A stretch of DNA of 64,000 nt from NCBI RefSeq assembly GCF_047302285.1, contig NZ_CP154845.1, forward strand, positions 2,170,001 through 2,234,000, given 5' to 3'. Under the pieces are notes generated by a model that worked only from the letters and a program-made list of their open reading frames with translations, was not told the origin of the DNA and ran no database searches. Below, one piece after another: positions 31,419-41,168 of the stretch; position 1 is the stretch's first letter, and the number at the start of each line of letters is the position of its first letter. The translations under genes and the position numbers were made by a program. Origin of the DNA: Robertmurraya sp047302285. GTDB lineage: Bacteria > Bacillota > Bacilli > Bacillales > Cytobacillaceae.

Positions 31419-32171
31419 TTACTCTTCTACGATATGAAATTCCTTTAACATAGCATCGAATCGTGCTCCATGACCTTCTTCGGCTTCAGCGAAGTATTTT
31501 TGCTGAATAACAAAGCTACCACCAGAACCATTATCAAGAACATAAACCTTTGTTAGTTCATTATCCCAGTCTGTACCGTTCTTCTTGGCCATAAGCATAA
31601 ATCCGCTAAGAGGCTCGTTCGTTTCTTCTTCAAGTATAGTAATAGGATACTGTGCTAAAATCTCTTCTTTTATCACGGTAAAAGCTTCATTGACTGGTTG
31701 ATCTTTACGTTGCGTAATGGTCATGGAAACTTCTGGATAGCGGTCTTCAAGAGGCTCTTTTGTCGTAATGACATCTCCGGCATCTGTTTCTTCCATCACA
31801 TACCGTTCTTCATCTATATAAATAACATATTCTGCTTCTTTTCCTTCATTTAAGGTAAGATTTGTGTCCTCATCTTGTCCTTCGATACTTTGGATAATTT
31901 CCTTTTCAGGTTCAAACATCGATCTAACTTTGTCAACTAAGGCACTCCCCGTTTCTGTTTGTGAACCAAATGCAACAAACATGACGGCTGCAGCGCCAAC
32001 TAATAAGCTCCATTTTCTCTTTTTCGGTTTCAATTTTTTGACCTCTCCCTTTTTCTCATTAGCAAATAATTCTTCTTCGATGCTTTTCCAGATCTCTTCT
32101 TTTTCATTAGGGTGGAAGTTTGACATTTCTTCTAAGCTCTCCTCAATTTTTTTATCCTCATCCTTAAACAT
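31419..32171 (-). CDS. Membrane-anchored anti-sigma factor (probable)
   Basis: A 250-residue protein: an acidic cytoplasmic N-terminus (about 1-45), a basic stretch KKLKPKKRK, a single membrane helix (about 50-68) and a large extracytoplasmic domain. It follows an ECF sigma gene with an 8-base overlap, the classic arrangement for a cognate anti-sigma. The zinc-type HxxxCxxC motif is missing, so it belongs to a non-ZAS class. Start at 32171 chosen because AGGGGG lies seven bases ahead. Confidence 0.75.
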   Translation of the reverse strand: MFKDEDKKIEESLEEMSNFHPNEKEEIWKSIEEELFANEKKGEVKKLKPKKRKWSLLVGAAAVMFVAFGSQTETGSALVDKVRSMFEPEKEIIQSIEGQDEDTNLTLNEGKEAEYVIYIDEERYVMEETDAGDVITTKEPLEDRYPEVSMTITQRKDQPVNEAFTVIKEEILAQYPITILEEETNEPLSGFMLMAKKNGTDWDNELTKVYVLDNGSGGSFVIQQKYFAEAEEGHGARFDAMLKEFHIVEE

Positions 32172-32697
32172 GCTTTTTCCCCCTATCCTCAAGATCATTT
32201 AAATAATTCCTTAATAATGTTCTGCCCTTGTGTAGTCGTGATTTGATTGTGTTTTGATTTGTCTCTAATACAGTTGAGATTTCCCGTTCTGAGAAACCTT
32301 TGAGATATTTTAAAATAATAGGGGTCCTGTACAGCTCATTTAGAGACTGGATGGCCTCATTTAATTCGGAGAAATCTTCAGTCTTATTAGTTGAATCTTC
32401 TACATCACCTTCTAAATAATCTTGCTGATAGCTAATTTTTGACTCCTTTTTCATGATTCGATTACATTCATTTGTGAGAATGCGATAAAACCAAGGATCG
32501 AAGGGTCTGCTTGAATCATAGGAGGATATGTTTCTATATACGCGAATAAAAGTCTCCTGGGTAGCTTCCTTCGCTAGTTCTTGATTTTTTGTAATTAATA
32601 TCGCTACGCGTAGGGCTTTATCAATCTGTTGATTATATAAGGTTCGAAAAGCTTCTTTATCACCTGACTTAATACCATGAAGCAAAGATGGATCCAT
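32164..32697 (-). CDS. ECF-type RNA polymerase sigma factor
   Basis: A 177-residue sigma-70 family protein of the extracytoplasmic function class. Region 2 (about 10-80) has the DPWFYRILTNECNR helix; region 4 (about 115-165) has TPIILKYLKGFSEREISTVLETNQNTIKSRL. It resembles SigV/SigW-type factors, but the regulon cannot be told. I chose the ATG at 32697 (MDPSLLHGIKSGDKEAF) because the family begins there and GGAGTGG is nine bases upstream; a frame to 32757 would add 20 residues. Confidence 0.88.
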   Translation of the reverse strand: MDPSLLHGIKSGDKEAFRTLYNQQIDKALRVAILITKNQELAKEATQETFIRVYRNISSYDSSRPFDPWFYRILTNECNRIMKKESKISYQQDYLEGDVEDSTNKTEDFSELNEAIQSLNELYRTPIILKYLKGFSEREISTVLETNQNTIKSRLHKGRTLLRNYLNDLEDRGKKHV

Positions 32698-32941
32698 GGA
32701 ATATTTCCACTCCTCTCGAGAACTTGCTTGAAATGCATTTCTATCTATTAATACCAATAGGTTGATAAAAAAGTTTGCTCATTTTGAAAAATAACGTAGA
32801 AAATTTTAGTGTTAGATGCAATCGTATTGTCAACTACCATGTAGAAATGTTGAAAAATCGTCAACGATTTAGCTTATTATTGTAACAATATTTCTACTGT
32901 GTAAATGTTACAATGTCTATATTGGAAGGGAGCAATTGAAA

Positions 32942-33289
32942 ATGGAGAAGGAACTACAGGGAATTATGGATTTATTGAATCAAATGAATTCTAATTTAAA
33001 TACGAAGTTTGCGGTAATAGAAGAGAGACTTTCCAAGCTAGAAAAAATAGATAGCATTGAACACCGCGTGATTGTTAATCAAATTGATCTAACTGATATA
33101 AAAGATATTCTTTTTCGATTGGAAGGTCAACCAACAGAAAAAATGATAATGGTCATTAATGAAGCGATAACTAGATTCGAAAACTCCTATCAACTTCATC
33201 TTCAAGAAGTAAATAAAAGGCTAGATAGCCAGCTGTTGAAAATTGCTAAAACGGAAGAAGATATTTTAATGCTAAAGGTAAGTCAATAG
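32942..33289 (+). CDS. Coiled-coil protein, unknown
   Basis: A 115-residue protein, almost wholly alpha-helical with heptad-like spacing (LLNQMNSNLNTKFAVIEERLSKLEKI ... LHLQEVNKRLDSQLLKI). No cysteine and no membrane segment. I do not recognise a function. ATG at 32942 follows GGGAG by nine bases; an in-frame TTG at 32936 is too close to it. Confidence 0.7.
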   Translation: MEKELQGIMDLLNQMNSNLNTKFAVIEERLSKLEKIDSIEHRVIVNQIDLTDIKDILFRLEGQPTEKMIMVINEAITRFENSYQLHLQEVNKRLDSQLLKIAKTEEDILMLKVSQ

Positions 33290-33325
33290 TCATTTTGATT
33301 TTCAATATTTGTTATCTAGTTCATG

Positions 33326-33362
33326 AAAGGTCTAGAGAGAATAGTTTCTCCGGATCTTTTTT
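33326..33362 (+). terminator. Rho-independent terminator
   Basis: A two-part stem (AAAGGTC/GATCTTT with a G-U pair, and GAGA/TCTC) followed by T6; it ends the coiled-coil gene. Confidence 0.75.
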
Positions 33363-33541
33363 GTTTGTTATTATTGTCAACTTCTAAAAGAAAATCTCAC
33401 CTTAGAATGGGCAATTTTTGACATGCGTGCACTTTGTTACAGTCAAATTACTAAAAATGCTATATAATTCAATTCAGATAATAATTTTTAAAATGGAATG
33501 TACTCCAAGAATTTTAGAAACTTGAAGGAATGGGCTTAATC

Positions 33542-34120
33542 ATGAACATGTATGAGATGATAATTGATATTTTAGAAAAAAATGGACCTGTTTCTTTCCA
33601 CGCAATTTGTGAAGAAATGAATGAAAGGAACTGGACAAGTAAAGGAAGTAAAAATCCAGTTCAAGTATCCCATGTAAAATCCGTGGTCAGTAGAAAAAAA
33701 GATTTATTCACTGTCAGTAATGATATTGTTTCGATAAGGGAAGAGAAGGAGCTTCTCTCTTTATCGGCTATGATCGGGGGGTTTCCCGGGCCATCTTTTA
33801 AAGTAGAAGTGGACTTTATTCATCAACGGTTTTTCATGTTTGAATGGAATAATGATGGCTTTATGAAAAAAGTTCGAGAAGAAAGAACGATTTACATTGG
33901 TGATGTTGAAAAGTTTAAAAAAGAAATCATACGATTAAAAATTTGGGATTGGGAAAGAGATTATCAACCTGATTCCCTTTTATTAGATGGAACCAATTGG
34001 TCAGTTACACTGAGAACAAAAGGCAAAGTGTATGAAAGTGAAGGACTTCAAACTTTCCCTGGAAATTGGAAAAAGTTCTGTCATGCCATTTCCCACCTCG
34101 TCGGGATAACGTTTGAATAG
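33542..34120 (+). CDS. HARE-HTH-like protein, unknown
   Basis: A 192-residue protein. The first 65 residues look like the HARE-HTH / RpoE-delta-type winged helix (MIIDILEKNGPVSFHAICEEMNERNW ... VKSVVSRKKDLFTVSNDIVSI), a putative DNA- or protein-binding fold. The rest contains WERDYQPDSLLLDGTNWSVTL and a TFPGNWKKFCHAISHLVG motif that recurs in unnamed Bacillus proteins. Cytosolic; role unknown. Start among closely spaced ATGs (33530, 33542, 33548) is uncertain; I prefer 33542 by distance to AAGGA. Confidence 0.65.
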   Translation: MNMYEMIIDILEKNGPVSFHAICEEMNERNWTSKGSKNPVQVSHVKSVVSRKKDLFTVSNDIVSIREEKELLSLSAMIGGFPGPSFKVEVDFIHQRFFMFEWNNDGFMKKVREERTIYIGDVEKFKKEIIRLKIWDWERDYQPDSLLLDGTNWSVTLRTKGKVYESEGLQTFPGNWKKFCHAISHLVGITFE

Positions 34121-34212
34121 TTATCAATCCTTTATGTGAAATTCCCTTGAATAAATTCATTCATGTAGGTGATTCTATAATTAATGAATGACTAAGTGAG
34201 GGAGTGATTTCC

Positions 34213-34374
34213 ATGAATAAAAAAGAACCATTTCATTGTCAAGAAGACATGGATGTAGTGCATCATCAATTAGTGGAACAAATCGCTCGGATTAGTGTTG
34301 ATGAAGAGGAAGAACGTATGCGAGATGAACTTGAATTAACTGAACAAGATGGAGCTAACAAGAAAGATGGTTAG
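34213..34374 (+). CDS. Small acidic protein, unknown
   Basis: A 53-residue frame with an ATG eight bases after GGGAGTG. It is rich in Glu/Asp (DEEEERMRDELELTEQDG) with a His/Cys-containing start (EPFHCQED). The stop codon lies inside the terminator stem, which supports a real gene. No family recognised. Confidence 0.6.
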   Translation: MNKKEPFHCQEDMDVVHHQLVEQIARISVDEEEERMRDELELTEQDGANKKDG

Positions 34375-34387
34375 CTCTATTTTTTTT
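34352..34387 (+). terminator. Rho-independent terminator
   Basis: GAGCTAAC pairs with GTTAGCTC around a 10-base loop, followed by TA and eight T. Confidence 0.9.
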
Positions 34388-34414
34388 GGATTTAGTATAA
34401 ACACGTTTAAATGG

Positions 34415-34442
34415 TTGACATTGTTGAAAAAACACATATAAT
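34415..34442 (+). promoter_or_regulatory. Sigma-A promoter of the sulfonate-type ABC operon
   Basis: Perfect hexamers TTGACA and TATAAT with a 16-base spacer, about 55 bases before the first gene. A TATTC ... GAATA inverted repeat further down (34451-34485) might be an operator. Confidence 0.8.
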
Positions 34443-34496
34443 AAAACCATGTATTCCGAGTATTATGATAAGATTTATTAGAATAGGTGAGAATTT

Positions 34497-35273
34497 ATGT
34501 TTATAGACATCAAAAAAATTGATAAACAATATTTAAATAAAGACAATCAGCCCGTTGATGTTTTAAAGGATATCAATTTATCAATTGATAAGGGTGAGTT
34601 TATCTCCATTCTTGGACCATCTGGATGTGGAAAATCAACTCTTCTTAACATTGTCGCAGGTTTAACAAAGCCGACAGATGGAGTCGTTCAAGTGAACGGG
34701 ACAAAAGTGATGAAGCCAGGGAGAGACAGAGGGATGGTGTTTCAGCAGGCAGCACTTTTTCCATGGTTGAATGTGTTAGAAAATGTTATTTTTCCACTAA
34801 AAAAGATCATGTCCAAAAAAGAAGCAGCAGAAGCGGCCATGAAATATTTGCAAATGGTCCAACTTGGTAAATACACTGAACATTATCCTCATGAACTTTC
34901 AGGTGGAATGCAACAACGTGTCGCGATTGCAAGAGCGTTAGCGATGGACCCTGAAACGTTATTAATGGATGAGCCATTTGGGGCTTTAGACGAACAAACT
35001 CGTTCGAGATTGCATACACAACTCGAAACCATTTGGATGGAGACGAAGAAAACCATACTTTTCGTTACACATAGTATCTCCGAGTCTATTAAGCTATCTG
35101 ATCGAATTATTGTGATGGGGACAAAGCCAGGGCTTATTTTAGAAGATATTAAAGTCGATATTCCAAGACCGAGACAAGAGCATAAGCAACAAGTGATAGA
35201 GCTTGAAGAGCATATCATGAGCTTCTTGAAAAAGGAGATTGACAAGGTTGTTAGTGAGGAATTAGCGATATGA
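34497..35273 (+). CDS. ABC transporter ATP-binding protein (nitrate/sulfonate/taurine family)
   Basis: A 258-residue ATPase of the SsuB/TauB/NrtD family. Walker A GPSGCGKS (near 41-48), signature ELSGGMQQR, Walker B TLLMDEPFGALD, and switch VTHSISE. It energises import by the permease and lipoprotein encoded next to it. ATG behind AGGTGA. Its last four bases overlap the permease start (ATGA). Confidence 0.88.
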   Translation: MFIDIKKIDKQYLNKDNQPVDVLKDINLSIDKGEFISILGPSGCGKSTLLNIVAGLTKPTDGVVQVNGTKVMKPGRDRGMVFQQAALFPWLNVLENVIFPLKKIMSKKEAAEAAMKYLQMVQLGKYTEHYPHELSGGMQQRVAIARALAMDPETLLMDEPFGALDEQTRSRLHTQLETIWMETKKTILFVTHSISESIKLSDRIIVMGTKPGLILEDIKVDIPRPRQEHKQQVIELEEHIMSFLKKEIDKVVSEELAI

Positions 35274-36025
35274 AAAAATTCACAAGACAAATAATCTTTT
35301 TTGCTGTTGTTATCTTCCTTTGGGAGCTAGGTTCCCGCCTTGAATTATGGATGCCGATTATTCTCCCATCTCCAACGATGGTTTTTAATGCTCTTGTAAC
35401 AGGGTTTGAAGATAAAACACTCATTTATGATTTAGTGGCCAGCTTCAAACGATTATTTATCGGTTTAGGAATTTCGCTTGTCCTTGGAGGAGCAATTGGC
35501 ATTCTTCTCGCAAAATCAAAATACGCAGATGATACCCTCGGCTCACTTATTTTAGCTCTACAAAGTGTACCAAGTATTGTTTGGCTCCCACTTGCCATTA
35601 TGTGGTTTGGGATGAATGAAGTATCTGTCATATTTGTAGTTGTCCTTGGAGGAACCTTCGTTATGACCTTAAATATGCGGATGGGAATAAAGAATGTTTC
35701 CCCATTATATATACGAGCGGCGCAGACAATGGGATCAAAGGGAATGGATTTATTTTTCCGGGTCGTATTTCCGGCTTCCATACCATATGTAGTTACGGGG
35801 GCTAGACTTGCTTGGGCCTTTGCATGGAGAGCATTAATGGCAGGGGAATTATTAAGCACAGGTCCAGGATTAGGTTACACTCTTCGATATGCGTCAGATT
35901 TTGGAGATATGAGCCTTGTAATAGGTGTTATCGTGATTATCGGAGTGATTGGCTCTGTTGTCGACCAGCTTATTTTTAACAGAGTCGAGAAATCGGTAAT
36001 GAAACGATGGGGACTAGAATCATAG
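35270..36025 (+). CDS. ABC transporter permease (SsuC/TauC-like)
   Basis: A 251-residue inner-membrane permease with six helices and the binding-protein-dependent transport signature AAQTMGSKGMDLFFRVVFPASIPYVVTGARLAW (EAA loop). Typical of nitrate/sulfonate/taurine and thiamine-precursor importers. It is translationally coupled to the ATPase gene. Confidence 0.88.
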   Translation: MKKFTRQIIFFAVVIFLWELGSRLELWMPIILPSPTMVFNALVTGFEDKTLIYDLVASFKRLFIGLGISLVLGGAIGILLAKSKYADDTLGSLILALQSVPSIVWLPLAIMWFGMNEVSVIFVVVLGGTFVMTLNMRMGIKNVSPLYIRAAQTMGSKGMDLFFRVVFPASIPYVVTGARLAWAFAWRALMAGELLSTGPGLGYTLRYASDFGDMSLVIGVIVIIGVIGSVVDQLIFNRVEKSVMKRWGLES

Positions 36026-36051
36026 AAAAAAGTTTACTAGGAGGGGAAAAG

Positions 36052-37062
36052 ATGAAGAAGAAATCTTTATTAATATTCATGACGTTTATGTTATTTGTAG
36101 GAATTTTAGCAGGTTGTGGAACGAATTCTGCAAACGGCTCAAAAGAAAAAGTGGTGATTGGATATTTTCCGAATATTAATCACGTTCCAGCAATGATCGC
36201 GAAGGATAAGGGATATTTTGAGCAACAATTAGGCGATGGAACAACAGTAGAATATAAAACATTCGCAGATGGTGCAGCATTTATGACGGCCTTGAAAACA
36301 GGAGAGATTGATGCAGGCCTAGTAGGTCCTGGACCGGCGATGAACAACTATTCGACTGGTGCTGATGTAAGAATTATCGCAGGAGCTTCAACAGGTGGGA
36401 CAGTCGTTTTAGCAAGAGAGGGAAGCGGGATCACGACTCCTGAGGATCTGGCAGGAAAGACCTTTATTACACCAGCTGTAGGTTGCACACATGACGTACA
36501 ATATGAAACCTATTTACAAGACATTGGTATCACTTCTGAACGGATTGGTGGTACGATGAAGCATTTAACAGGAAATCCAGCACAATATTCAGCTATGCTT
36601 CAAGCCGGTAAAATTGATATTGCGGTTGCACCAGAACCTTGGGCAGCGCAAATTCAGATGGAAACTGGAGCTGAAGTGGTTATCCCGTGGAACGAAATTT
36701 CTTTTGGTGAAACATTACCTGCCTCAATCCTTGTGACAAGTGGCGACATGATTGAGAACAATAATGAAACAATTGAAAAAATCGTAGAGGCTCATAAAGA
36801 AGCCGTTAAATTTATTGAGGAAAATCCTGAAGAAGCAAAAGAAATAACCATTAAGGATATTAAAGAAACAACTGGTCAAGAGTTAGACCAAGAAGTTGTC
36901 GATCTTGCTTGGGAACGAATTGGCTTCACATATGAAGTAGATAGAGATGCTGTTCAAGCTTTTGCAGATAGCTCTTACACATTAAAGTTCTTAAAAGAAC
37001 AACCAAATTTCAGCGAATTAATTGACGACCAATTTATTAACACAGCGACAGCAAGTCGTTAA
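36052..37062 (+). CDS. ABC substrate-binding lipoprotein (SsuA/NMT1 family)
   Basis: A 336-residue lipoprotein with lipobox ILAGC (Cys near residue 22). The mature part follows the NMT1/SsuA pattern: VVIGYFPNINHVPAMIAKDKGYFEQQLG, then TALKTGEIDAGLVGPGPAMNNY. It probably binds an aliphatic sulfonate, taurine or a similar small anion; the YeiH-type exporter next door supports sulfur compounds. I chose the ATG at 36052, preceded by AGGAGGGGAAAAG; an in-frame ATG at 36007 lies in the permease gene. Confidence 0.85.
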   Translation: MKKKSLLIFMTFMLFVGILAGCGTNSANGSKEKVVIGYFPNINHVPAMIAKDKGYFEQQLGDGTTVEYKTFADGAAFMTALKTGEIDAGLVGPGPAMNNYSTGADVRIIAGASTGGTVVLAREGSGITTPEDLAGKTFITPAVGCTHDVQYETYLQDIGITSERIGGTMKHLTGNPAQYSAMLQAGKIDIAVAPEPWAAQIQMETGAEVVIPWNEISFGETLPASILVTSGDMIENNNETIEKIVEAHKEAVKFIEENPEEAKEITIKDIKETTGQELDQEVVDLAWERIGFTYEVDRDAVQAFADSSYTLKFLKEQPNFSELIDDQFINTATASR

Positions 37063-37080
37063 TAAATGCAAATGAGATAA

Positions 37081-37122
37081 AAAAAGGGTGTTAAAGAAGT
37101 GAATTCTTTGATACCCTTTTTT
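37081..37122 (+). terminator. Rho-independent terminator
   Basis: AAAAAGGGT and ACCCTTTTT with an inner AAAGAA/TTCTTT pairing, then T-run; it ends the ABC operon. Confidence 0.88.
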
Positions 37123-37187
37123 ATGTGAATTAAATTTACTAAAGACAATGATCTATGGCGTCTATTTATAGAGGAGAAGTGGAAATT

Positions 37188-38198
37188 TTGCAAGGACTAC
37201 ATGATATGAGCACCAAGTGGAAAAAAAGGCTTAGCGGAATGATCCTCGTGGTGTTGATTGCGGTCGGTGCTAACTATTTGGGGGGTCTCTTTCCTTTAAT
37301 AGGGAGTATTCTTTTTGCCATTATTATCGGGCTTATGATCCGAAATTTATGGGCAGTACCTATTAAGTATGAATCAGGTTTGAATTTTGTCATTACTAAG
37401 TTGTTGAAATTAGCTGTAATCTTTTTAGGTGTCAGCTTGAATTTAAATGCAATCGTCAAAATTGGCCAACAATCTCTATTTGTCGTTATCACCTCTGTGA
37501 TAGTAGGAATTGGCCTTACTTATTGGTTTGGTAGATTATTAAAATTGGATCGAACACTTACACTAATGATCGGAATCGGGACGAGCATTTGTGGGGCTAC
37601 AGCTATTTCTTGTGTAAAAGGGGTTTTAGAAGCGAAAGATGATGAAACGGCCTATGCCATTTCCACGATTGTCTTTTTTAATTTGATTGCTTTCTTTGTT
37701 TATCCTTTTGTGGGACATTTACTCAACTTTGATTCAATGTCCTTTGGTATCTGGGCTGGGGCAGCCGTTCATGATACATCTTCTGCCGTTGCCGTTGGAT
37801 TTGCCTATAGCAACGAAGCAGGAAATATAGCTACTACCGTAAAGCTAGCGAGAACATTGTTTCTATTACCAGTTATTCTAATTTTGCCATTTCTAATGGG
37901 TAAACAAAATAAGGGGAATATCAAGCACTCTTTAAAAACAGCATTCCCTTGGTTTATTGTTTGGTTCTTATTGATGAGTGTTTTAAATACGATAGGTTTA
38001 TTTCCAACTTGGCTCCAAAGCTTAAGCAATGATCTCGCAAAATTTATGATCGTGATGGTCATGGCTGCAGTCGGATTACAGGTGAACATTAAAGGATTTG
38101 CTAAGCTTGGCTTCAAGCCGTTTTTAACTGGACTATTTGCCTCTACTTCAGTGTCTATAATCAGCTTAATTATGATTTATTATTTCATATCGAATTGA
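37188..38198 (+). CDS. YeiH-family putative sulfate/sulfite exporter
   Basis: A 336-residue membrane protein with about ten helices, of the Cons_hypoth698 (YeiH, putative sulfate exporter) family. Marks are the IGIGTSICGATAI loop and GAAVHDTSSAVAVGFAYS. I place the start at the TTG at 37188: AGAGGAGAAG lies eight bases before it, whereas the ATG at 37155 has no ribosome binding site. Its position behind a sulfonate-type importer suggests release of sulfite or sulfate left after desulfonation; this is an inference from context. Confidence 0.8.
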   Translation: MQGLHDMSTKWKKRLSGMILVVLIAVGANYLGGLFPLIGSILFAIIIGLMIRNLWAVPIKYESGLNFVITKLLKLAVIFLGVSLNLNAIVKIGQQSLFVVITSVIVGIGLTYWFGRLLKLDRTLTLMIGIGTSICGATAISCVKGVLEAKDDETAYAISTIVFFNLIAFFVYPFVGHLLNFDSMSFGIWAGAAVHDTSSAVAVGFAYSNEAGNIATTVKLARTLFLLPVILILPFLMGKQNKGNIKHSLKTAFPWFIVWFLLMSVLNTIGLFPTWLQSLSNDLAKFMIVMVMAAVGLQVNIKGFAKLGFKPFLTGLFASTSVSIISLIMIYYFISN

Positions 38199-38201
38199 TT
38201 T

Positions 38202-38232
38202 CGCTAGGGAGGTATCTTCTTAGCGTTTTTTT
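38202..38232 (+). terminator. Rho-independent terminator
   Basis: CGCTA and TAGCG with partial inner pairing, followed by seven T. Confidence 0.75.
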
Positions 38233-38395
38233 CTGTATTGAAATATGATAATTTTATACAAAATTCAGCAAAAAGATATAAAATAATAGTTAAAATTTGG
38301 TTTGATTTTTAAAAAATAGGGAAAATAGTAGAATTGATAGTTTAGATAGAGAAAATGTAAAATTAGATAATCAAAACACTAAAGGGGTTTAGTAA

Positions 38396-41089
38396 ATGAA
38401 GTACACGACAAGATTATATATTGGATTTGGATTAATGATCTTAGTGTTAACGATGATTATCACCTTAATTGTGGGAATTCTCAATATTCAAAATCAAGAT
38501 ATGAACAATTTGGTAGAAGATCGGTATGAAAAAATAAAACTGCTCAACCATATTCGACAAGGAGCAAAGAGTATTGATAATGAACTAAATAATCTTCTAC
38601 AGAGCGATGAGACTACAAATGAAGACCGTATAGAGACCATTCGTACAGAAATGATTAGCATCAATGACGATATTAGTATATTGAAGGACGTCATTCAAGT
38701 GCCGGAGGCGAGAGAGATATTAACGAGCACGGTCTCGCATTTCGATACATATGAAAAAACTGTCGAACAAATCATATCACAAATATTATACGATAATCAG
38801 GCTCAGGCTCAAAGTATACAAACTAATGTTAATGAACAATATCATCAAATTATCACCGTTATCGACCAGTTGATTTCTGTTCAAGAAGGAATTATGGAGG
38901 ATACTCTAGCAAGCTCAAAATCTAATTATAATCTCTTTATTAAAGTTAGCATTGTGTCGATCTTTGTCGCCCTCATTCTCGGCTATATTGTATCCAGATG
39001 GGTGATTAAAGATATTAAGACACGTTTTCGCAGTATAAGAGATGTCATGAAAAGTATTCAATACGGTTCGGAGGATCTTCCACGTTTAGTAATGGATGGA
39101 AGAGATGAAATAGGGGAAATTGCTTTAGCGTATAATGAAATGGCACAAGCTCTTGAGGACCATGAACGGATGGAAAGAGAGTATACAGAAGAAGTCGAGG
39201 AACAAAATTGGTTATCAAAGCGATTGGCGGAATTATCGATGTTGTCGCAGGAAATATTGGATATTTTAAAATTGGGCGATACATATCTTCAAGAAATGGC
39301 GCCGATGGTAGATGCCACGTATGGTTCCTTATACATAGTAAAGGAAGAAGGTTCAGAACAAAATTTATCACAGGTTTCTGTATATGCAGGTTCAGCAGAT
39401 GAAAAATTCCCTGAAAAAGAAAAAATTAAATGGGGAGAAGGATTAATAGGTCAATGTGCAAAGGATGGAAAAATTAAACAAATACATCAGGTGCCAGAAG
39501 ATTATGTTTCGATTTCATCAAGTATTGGAAAGACAAAACCAAATTCGATCATGATTGTCCCTATTCATCTTGATGGAGACGTTGTTGGAGTTATGGAACT
39601 GGCAACACTTACGGAATTTTCTCCACTTCAAGAGAAATTGCTCATGGAAGCGACAAAGCAACTTGGAATTACGATTTATCGAATTAATCAACAAATGCAA
39701 GTAAGACAGCTTTTAGAAGAATCCCAAACCTTAAACGAAGAATTGCAAAGTCAATCTGAGGAATTACAGTTACAGCAGGAAGAATTGCGGACAATGAACG
39801 AGGAACTCGAAGCACAATATCGACATTCTGAGCAAAAAACGAAAGATTTAGAGAATACAAAGCAAGAATTAGAGGAAAGAACGAAACAGCTTCAATTAAG
39901 TTCTAAGTATAAATCAGAATTTTTAGCGAATATGTCACATGAATTAAGAACGCCATTAAATAGTTTATTGATTCTGGCGCAAATTTTACTTGAAAACAAA
40001 GAGGAGAATTTAACGGATAAACAACAGGAGTATGCTAGTACGATTTATGCATCTGGAAAAGATTTGCTCAATTTAATTAACGATATTCTCGATTTAACAA
40101 AAATTGAATCGGGAAAATTGGATATTCACGAAGCACCATTGAACATGAACGAGTTGGAACAATTTTTCAAGAAGCAGTTTGAGCCTATGGCAGAAAAGAA
40201 GGGAATTCAATTTGAAGTTGAAATTGATGAAGAGCTCCCGAATACATTTCGTACTGATGAGCAAAAGGTGTATCAAATTTTAAAGAATCTTCTTTCGAAT
40301 GCCATAAAATTTACGGAACGGGGATATGTCAAGCTTCAAGTACAAAAAACGATTGGGAGTCGCGGGGAAACATATGTTTTATTTGAAGTTTCAGATACTG
40401 GAATTGGGATTTCAAAACAGAATCAACAGCTTATTTTTGAAGCCTTTCAACAGGCTGACGGTACAACGAGTCGCAAATATGGTGGTACAGGATTAGGGCT
40501 TTCGATAAGCAGAGAACTGGCAGCTTTATTAAATGGATATATAACGGTTGTGAGTGAAGAAGGGGAAGGTAGTGTGTTTACTTTTTATCTACCAATCTCT
40601 AAATTACGAGAAAAACAGGATGGAGAACGAGAAGTTGCCGTTACAGTTGAAGAGATGAACCCTCAGTTAATTATGGCCCCTGCTCTTTTATCAGAGCCCG
40701 TTCAGGATCAATATCTAGTAGGAAAAAAGGTTCTCGTCGTTGATGACGATATGAGAAATGTATTTTCACTTACTACGGCTCTAGAAGCGGTCGGAATGAA
40801 AGTCTCTTTTGCAGAGAACGGGAAAGATAGCATTCAATATTTACAAGAAAGCGAAGATGTAGATATCGTTTTAATGGATATTATGATGCCTGAAATGGAT
40901 GGCTATGAAGCGATGAGGACGATACGAGAGAATGAGCGCTTTTATAACTTACCGATTGTGGCTTTAACGGCAAAGGCGATGAGTCATGATCGGAAAAAGT
41001 GTATCGATGCAGGCGCATCCGACTATATTACGAAGCCGGTTAATTTAGAGCAATTATATTCTTTATTAAAAGTGTGGCTCTATAAATAG
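38396..41089 (+). CDS. Hybrid sensor histidine kinase (4-helix sensor, HAMP, GAF, kinase, receiver), RsbK-like
   Basis: An 897-residue membrane sensor. Helix at about 10-30, extracellular four-helix/CHASE3-like domain (31-180), helix at about 182-203, HAMP (to about 258), GAF (285-435), a long Gln/Glu coiled coil (440-505), HisKA with H515 in NMSHELRTPLN, HATPase_c (SDTGIGIS, GGTGLGLSIS) and a receiver with D828 in VLMDIMMPEMDGYEAM. The next gene is a CheR methyltransferase, as for RsbK/RsbM in the B. cereus group, where methylation tunes a kinase that controls sigma-B. Signal unknown. AAAGGGG precedes the ATG. Confidence 0.87.
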   Translation: MKYTTRLYIGFGLMILVLTMIITLIVGILNIQNQDMNNLVEDRYEKIKLLNHIRQGAKSIDNELNNLLQSDETTNEDRIETIRTEMISINDDISILKDVIQVPEAREILTSTVSHFDTYEKTVEQIISQILYDNQAQAQSIQTNVNEQYHQIITVIDQLISVQEGIMEDTLASSKSNYNLFIKVSIVSIFVALILGYIVSRWVIKDIKTRFRSIRDVMKSIQYGSEDLPRLVMDGRDEIGEIALAYNEMAQALEDHERMEREYTEEVEEQNWLSKRLAELSMLSQEILDILKLGDTYLQEMAPMVDATYGSLYIVKEEGSEQNLSQVSVYAGSADEKFPEKEKIKWGEGLIGQCAKDGKIKQIHQVPEDYVSISSSIGKTKPNSIMIVPIHLDGDVVGVMELATLTEFSPLQEKLLMEATKQLGITIYRINQQMQVRQLLEESQTLNEELQSQSEELQLQQEELRTMNEELEAQYRHSEQKTKDLENTKQELEERTKQLQLSSKYKSEFLANMSHELRTPLNSLLILAQILLENKEENLTDKQQEYASTIYASGKDLLNLINDILDLTKIESGKLDIHEAPLNMNELEQFFKKQFEPMAEKKGIQFEVEIDEELPNTFRTDEQKVYQILKNLLSNAIKFTERGYVKLQVQKTIGSRGETYVLFEVSDTGIGISKQNQQLIFEAFQQADGTTSRKYGGTGLGLSISRELAALLNGYITVVSEEGEGSVFTFYLPISKLREKQDGEREVAVTVEEMNPQLIMAPALLSEPVQDQYLVGKKVLVVDDDMRNVFSLTTALEAVGMKVSFAENGKDSIQYLQESEDVDIVLMDIMMPEMDGYEAMRTIRENERFYNLPIVALTAKAMSHDRKKCIDAGASDYITKPVNLEQLYSLLKVWLYK

Positions 41090-41168
41090 AGTTTCGTTTT
41101 TAATCGACTGACAGTCTGTTACCAAATTTGTAGTCTCTTAAAAGACTTGCGGATGGAAGGTAGATGAA

